From NCBI GenBank assembly GCA_018900975.1, contig JAHIFK010000329.1:1-10054 (forward strand): a stretch of DNA of 10,054 nucleotides, read 5' to 3'. The notes below the pieces were generated by a model. The model worked only from the letters and a program-made list of their open reading frames with translations, searched no databases and was not told the DNA's origin. The position numbers and the translations under genes are program-made. Source of the DNA: Methanobacteriota archaeon. Lineage in GTDB: Archaea; Halobacteriota; Methanosarcinia; Methanosarcinales; Methanoperedenaceae. Positions 7,401-10,054 of this stretch are shown here, piece after piece (the stretch's first letter is position 1; every line of letters begins with the position of its first letter).

Positions 7401-9728
7401 GGTGATATAAATGCAGGTATTCTCTGGACTGCTAAATATACTCCGGTTGAGCACATAACTTCCGGGTGACGATATCGTAGTGCATGAATCAATAACAGAA
7501 TCTTCCACTATCCAGTCCCATATCTTCATATCAGAGCCATTTGTATTGTTCGCTAATGCGGTCACGTTCCATGCGCCAGCAACTGCGCTGGTATTGGTGT
7601 AGTTAGCAGAAGGTACGCTCTCATTGTACTGCACCTGCGAGCCGTTGATGTACCATGTCACATTTACGGTCTGGTCCGCATTGATACTGAATGTCCGCGC
7701 CGCGCCCGCGGTATCTGTGACCGGTGAAGATGGAGAAAAGCCTGTGATCGAAGGAGCGCCATAACTGGAAATCGTTCCCAATATCACAATTGCAAAGGGC
7801 TGTGGTCCCTGTGGGATGTTCGTGCCTTCTATCTTTATGTTGTACCATCCGACCTCAGGGGATGATAGCTCCACCTGCTCGACATTGTTCACGCTGTCGC
7901 CCCCGTTCCCGATATAATAGCTGCCCGATGGAGTTGTCACGTTCAGCGTGAGGTTGTTGACCAATTGGTTCAGAACGGCTGGATTGCCTTTGTAGTCAGT
8001 CCACACCAGAGTTACGCGCAGGGGTTCAGAATTATTGTTGACGTAATAGGTGGTGTTCCACGATTGTGATGTGCTCAGTCCTGTTGTGTTATCATGGTAG
8101 CGCATTGTTCGTGGCGCTACAGGGAACAGGGAGTTCGAGAGGTTCACGCGCCCCCAGCCCTGGGCATTGCGGCTGAGGCTTAGATTGTCCGCGCCATTAA
8201 TCAGTGTGGCTTTTATCAGCGCAGCGCTTGGTAAAATGGATTCGTTGCTCACATAAAACTGCCTTACAAGAGCAGCTGTGCCTGCGACAATGGGGGTTGC
8301 CATGCTGGTGCCGCCGCTGTATCTATAATAGTTATTGTAATCCCCCCATAGACCCCCGGCAGGCGCCACGCTCGACCTTGTAGATATTATCCATGTCCCA
8401 GGGGCAACAACATCAGGTTTTGTCCTCCCATCATCTGTAAGTCCCATGCTGCTGAAAGATGCATTCGTGTTTATGTTTCCTCCAAAACGACTGCTTTCAG
8501 TGGCACCAACTGAAAGTGTATTCTTTGCGGTAGCCGGTGGAAGAACAGAATTATCTCCGTAACTCCCGTTATTTCCTGCCGCGAAAACAATTAGCATATC
8601 TGAATTATTCCAGATAAAACCGTCAACATCCTGTGAATAGGATGTATAATTCCCATGTATAGATAAACCAATGAATCCCCAGCTATTGCTGTGAATTTTT
8701 GCATCTGCACTATATGCCTGCTGGAAAAGTGCCGTGAAAGGTATGGGTAGATAAAAATTGTCAACTGAGTCCCCTAATGCTTGAAAAACAAGACGAGCCT
8801 GCGGAGCCATCCCAGCAAAAGTTCCATTTGATTTTGACCCATTCCCTAGGACAGACCCTGCTACATGTGTTCCATGCCCGCTATCTAAATCAGCGGTGCC
8901 ATCCCCCACTATATCATATATCTGCACAATCCTCCCCTCTATATCATCATGCATCGTCGCATTATTACCCCCCGTATCCAGCCCCGTATCAGCCACAGCC
9001 ACAATCTGCCCGCTTCCGTTCAGCCCATGCGTATTTCTTTCAGTGTAAACCCCGGTGATGTTCGCCGCCACATCATTGAATATCACAGGAGGCACATATT
9101 TCTCTATCCAGCTCACCCCGTTCATGACAGCGATATCTGATATTTTCGATCTGTCGATGCGCACCCTCATCCTGTCCCCGCCGCTCTCCACGACCTCCCC
9201 GCCGAACTTCGTTATCTCGCCAGATATTCGAGTATTATCCCCGGCATCGAACAGCAGCACAGTGACATTCTCGCGCGCGCTTCCTGCCGCTGACAGCACA
9301 GGGCTTATCCTGTATGCAGGCTGGTAGATGCCGACCCACTGCACCGTATCAAGCGCCTCAACTTTAGATTTCACAGATGCATTCATCCGAACTATGAACG
9401 CATTGTTTGGGACATAATCGAAAATAACCGCTCCATTATCCCTTACAGCCATCTTCCAGTCCTCATGTATGTAGCCTGTGAACTGGACGATGTAATATCC
9501 TTCCATGTCAGCCGGATATTGCGATATCGACATCCCGGATACAGAAATAGCGGGCTGTGCGGCTGTAGTATCGAACTGCGCGTTCTTCAGCAGAATTGCG
9601 TTATCACCCTGTAAAATCAATTCATCAGGTACCCTGGAGGAACCTGCTGATAATATTGTCCCTATCATGAAAAAGCAGGCAATTATCAAAAACAGTTTAT
9701 TCCATCTCGAAAATAGTATTTTCAACAT
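4488..9728 (-). CDS. Giant surface-anchored subtilisin-like (S8, Kp43-type) protease with NosD-like beta-helix and PGF-pre-PGF domain
   Basis: From the ATG at 9728 the product has 1746 residues. A signal peptide (KLFLIIACFFMIGTILSAG) is followed by two tandem I9-like prodomains (about 75-140 and 150-215). The S8 catalytic domain (about 230-535) carries D247 (VADTGLD), H285 (GHGTHVAG), oxyanion N386 (AAGNNG) and S475 (GGTSMATP). A Kp43-type beta-sandwich runs to about 655. Next come an Ig-like segment, a NosD-like beta-helix of short Asn-rich repeats (about 745-945), two 105-residue repeats (1054-1263), further Ig-like parts, a ten-glycine linker (1516-1525), a PGF-pre-PGF-like domain (about 1530-1685) and a C-terminal membrane helix (about 1718-1740) before a basic tail. 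Many N-X-S/T sequons suggest heavy glycosylation outside the cell. All catalytic residues are present, so it should be active. A GTG at 9758 would add ten residues before the signal peptide and is less likely. The substrate cannot be told; S-layer maturation or peptide scavenging are guesses. Confidence 0.9.
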   Translation of the reverse strand: MLKILFSRWNKLFLIIACFFMIGTILSAGSSRVPDELILQGDNAILLKNAQFDTTAAQPAISVSGMSISQYPADMEGYYIVQFTGYIHEDWKMAVRDNGAVIFDYVPNNAFIVRMNASVKSKVEALDTVQWVGIYQPAYRISPVLSAAGSARENVTVLLFDAGDNTRISGEITKFGGEVVESGGDRMRVRIDRSKISDIAVMNGVSWIEKYVPPVIFNDVAANITGVYTERNTHGLNGSGQIVAVADTGLDTGGNNATMHDDIEGRIVQIYDIVGDGTADLDSGHGTHVAGSVLGNGSKSNGTFAGMAPQARLVFQALGDSVDNFYLPIPFTALFQQAYSADAKIHSNSWGFIGLSIHGNYTSYSQDVDGFIWNNSDMLIVFAAGNNGSYGDNSVLPPATAKNTLSVGATESSRFGGNINTNASFSSMGLTDDGRTKPDVVAPGTWIISTRSSVAPAGGLWGDYNNYYRYSGGTSMATPIVAGTAALVRQFYVSNESILPSAALIKATLINGADNLSLSRNAQGWGRVNLSNSLFPVAPRTMRYHDNTTGLSTSQSWNTTYYVNNNSEPLRVTLVWTDYKGNPAVLNQLVNNLTLNVTTPSGSYYIGNGGDSVNNVEQVELSSPEVGWYNIKIEGTNIPQGPQPFAIVILGTISSYGAPSITGFSPSSPVTDTAGAARTFSINADQTVNVTWYINGSQVQYNESVPSANYTNTSAVAGAWNVTALANNTNGSDMKIWDWIVEDSVIDSCTTISSPGSYVLNRSIFSSPENTCIYITINDVTFDGQGNTIEGQGAEYSYGVYINDVTTNVTMKNVRVMNWYYGIHINGSNGSIVNNTAGSNYYGIHLINSINNTVVNNNVSVNNVGIYLSSANDNTFYNNTANSNADHGFFIKLSDNNNLSDNKANLNSYGFGLDTTSTGNMLMNNTALSNSQWDFKSTDSSVNNTIINLSINPTISFTGKDIAIKSNSSPPADPSSYNNISKYINATNTSADSWLFLNVSYTESDISGLNESLLGMWKHNGSWSKVHNSGVEISQNYVYANITSFGILATMVGSYGANLTVTAQAKTTKTLTNATYYLNLTNNGTEGDSYSLTVDNASNASVSHLNISSQVYLDPGASKVFALNVTNTSEGIFYVNVTARSNNETSKFAYINTTTNVVRYGASLVNISLLTNSTRVGTNATYILNLTNNGTAADSYTLAVDNASGASVADINISSPVYLNSGGSQIFSLNVTNTTSGKFYVNITASSNNDSTKVAHINTTTTIPVVITITAPANNTNTTDNNVNVTATLDNTGAAQLNWQGQNYSMNGTGTSFWKNMTGLLSGSFNFRVYANGTSGNFNLTEIRTVTVNLSNITNVSGAINSTTGNFSADIILISPSGNVTVIIFNGTNATVNGTAPGNITIDSPAQINATLTGYDRFAGENLTLDPSETRFIPDIQMRFNYTDAQLTAAGIEGASTLRIRFYNTTSLSWVVLTTYTLNQTAKYITANSSYFGTFALIGTASIPCTTCGGTSSSSGGGGGGGGGGTSGENYSNIELKEKRDLYIYKDRISSYKFNTTDPIIYVNITGNISAGEVTTMVEVLRNTSSIVKNNSVPGIVYKNMNIWVGTSGFATPKNIQKGVISFRVLNSWLEDKELASGDVRLVKWDGNIWAELVTYETTKDSEHVYYDAVTDSFSPFAITVFRSSVPSVEVTMIPVTEHKKPALEETDIKLEKTSGFNGVLLATTVVLVMIVTILAAVYMRERKKI
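4491..4510 (+). terminator. Pyrimidine-rich tract, possible RaSEA transcript end
   Basis: A T/C tract (TATTTTCTTTCTTTCTCTC) occurs about 85 bp after the RaSEA stop, overlapping the last codons of the converging gene. Archaeal RNA polymerase often terminates at T-rich tracts without a hairpin. The same bases encode the lysine/arginine-rich C-terminal tail of the subtilase, so the tract may simply reflect that coding need. Confidence 0.25.
5154..5183 (-). repeat. Ten-glycine codon run (linker)
   Basis: Ten consecutive glycine codons, mostly GGT and GGC with two GGA, encode a flexible linker between the Ig-like part and the PGF-pre-PGF-like domain. Four serines and a PCTTCGG motif precede it, whose two cysteines may form a disulfide. 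Such a run is prone to length change by slippage. Confidence 0.8.
5940..6569 (-). repeat. Two tandem 105-residue repeats in the subtilase
   Basis: Unit 1 covers 6255-6569 and unit 2 covers 5940-6254. The units share, at the same spacing, YGA.L near the start, NAT(Y)YxLNLTNNGT, DSY(S/T)L.VDNAS, IS(S)xVYL, F(A/S)LNVTNT, FYVN(V/I)TA and a closing (H/Y)INTTT. They resemble CARDB/DUF11-type Ig-like stalk modules of archaeal surface proteins. The exact 105-residue period shows an internal duplication. Confidence 0.75.
6924..7523 (-). repeat. NosD-like parallel beta-helix repeat region
   Basis: Residues about 745-945 of the subtilase consist of 21-24-residue degenerate units such as YYGIHINGSNGSIVNNTAGS and VGIYLSSANDNTFYNNTANS, each with G(I/F) followed by N..(V/F)..N. 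This is the pattern of PbH1/NosD right-handed beta-helices. Two cysteines near its N-terminal cap (about 749 and 772) could form a disulfide. The helix may bind carbohydrate or act as a rigid spacer. Confidence 0.7.
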
Positions 9729-9772
9729 TTTTCGCTTTTCTTTTAACAATTCGACCACCGTTTATCAAAATG

Positions 9773-9785
9773 TTATTATAATAAT
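9773..9785 (-). promoter_or_regulatory. Candidate TATA element for the subtilase gene
   Basis: On the minus strand this reads as an AT-only TTATTATAATAA-like block about 45-57 bp before the ATG at 9728. Transcription would start near 9750, downstream of the alternative GTG at 9758, which favours the ATG. Another AT-rich block at about 9834-9846 is an alternative promoter. Confidence 0.3.
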
Positions 9786-9791
9786 CCTAAC

Positions 9792-9816
9792 TTTTAATGA
9801 CAATATGACATTAAAA
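9792..9816. promoter_or_regulatory. 25-bp inverted repeat, possible operator
   Basis: Arms TTTTAATG (9792-9799) and CATTAAAA (9809-9816) are perfect complements around a 9-bp centre. The dyad lies just upstream of the candidate TATA block, where archaeal activators or repressors bind. As a DNA operator it would suit a dimeric winged-helix regulator. An AT-rich chance palindrome is the alternative. Confidence 0.35.
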
Positions 9817-9873
9817 AACTTTCGTTCAAGTTGAATTTATTATATTGACATTTTATCGCCAGCTTTTATTAAA

Positions 9874-9893
9874 CCCAGCATCATCCCAGCATC
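9874..9893. repeat. 11-bp-period tandem repeat over the stop of the partial gene
   Basis: CCCAGCATC occurs twice with an 11-bp period. On the minus strand the repeat contains the TGA stop of the right-edge gene. Removing one 11-bp unit would let the frame run on for nine more residues (LIKAGDKMSI-like end) to a TAA. Confidence 0.5.
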
Positions 9894-10054
9894 GCAGCAA
9901 GCTCTTCTCTCGTAACATGCTGTCTTGACGCCTGATCCTCCCATAGCTTCCTGAAATAATAAAAATACTCGAACATTTCATACACATCCTTTGTGTAGAT
10001 GATCTCATGGTTCTCGATGATCTGGATCTGGATATACAGGGGCAGTTCCTCAAA
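9881..10054 (-). CDS. MNT-type nucleotidyltransferase-like protein, C-terminal end (partial)
   Basis: The reading frame enters from the right edge and ends at TGA 9881-9883, giving 57 residues. It includes ELPLYIQIQIIENHEIIYTK, then DVYEMFEYFYYFRKLW and a charged end (TREELAAMLG). The LPL...QIIEN.EIIY.KD.YE..EY pattern resembles the C-terminal part of minimal nucleotidyltransferases (MNT, COG1708/MntA type), which often act as antitoxins by AMPylating a HEPN toxin. The catalytic GS...D.D motif would lie outside the window, so activity cannot be judged. No HEPN gene lies downstream; a partner would have to be upstream. This frame is preferred over another frame covering the same bases because it has protein-like composition, while the other is rich in Arg, Ser and Cys. 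The stop lies in a short tandem repeat that may have shortened the C-terminus. Confidence 0.62.
   Translation of the reverse strand, partial: FEELPLYIQIQIIENHEIIYTKDVYEMFEYFYYFRKLWEDQASRQHVTREELAAMLG

Noticed and set aside
7194..7469. Plus-strand open frames opposite the subtilase gene
   Set aside because: All lie inside the large minus-strand gene, whose Asn/Thr/Ser-rich repeats leave few stops on the opposite strand; none has a domain signature.
6924..7523. CRISPR-like or DNA-level tandem repeats in the Asn-rich region
   Set aside because: The periodicity is at the protein level (beta-helix turns) with degenerate DNA. There are no identical repeats with unique spacers.
9853..10053. 66-codon minus-strand frame at the right edge
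   Set aside because: It overlaps the partial gene in another frame and is rich in Arg, Ser and Cys. The alternative frame has a coherent nucleotidyltransferase-like end.

Overview
The window looks archaeal, most likely from the Methanosarcinales (a Candidatus Methanoperedens-like lineage is a guess, not shown). Three features point there: a complete RaSEA-type archaeosine-tRNA enzyme, a very large N-glycosylation-rich surface protease ending in a PGF-pre-PGF-like domain and a C-terminal membrane anchor, and an ORF-less group II intron of the kind known from methanogens.

Layout. Positions 1-302 hold the 3' part of a group II intron on the + strand, with recognisable domains V and VI. A short structured stretch of about 125 bp follows. 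From 431 to 3169, three minus-strand genes form an AT-rich accessory block. In transcription order they are a small two-helix membrane protein (DUF4231/SLATT-like), a long TIR protein and a shorter paralogous TIR protein. The two TIR genes are 16 bp apart, with a strong Shine-Dalgarno in the gap. The RaSEA gene (3368-4405, +) is divergent from this block and has the more balanced composition of a housekeeping gene. It converges on a giant surface-anchored subtilase gene (4488-9728, -). The right edge (9881-10054, -) is the 3' end of a gene that looks like an MNT-type nucleotidyltransferase.

How the genes fit together. RaSEA and the subtilase look like resident genes for tRNA modification and the cell surface. 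The TIR-TIR-DUF4231 block looks like a transferred conflict or defence module. TIR domains commonly consume NAD+ or make nucleotide signals, and SLATT/DUF4231 two-helix proteins are predicted membrane effectors. A signal-to-membrane circuit is therefore a reasonable hypothesis, but the sequence alone does not prove it. The TIR paralogues share an unrecognised C-terminal domain and differ by an approximately 90-residue insertion or deletion, which makes this the most interesting part of the window.
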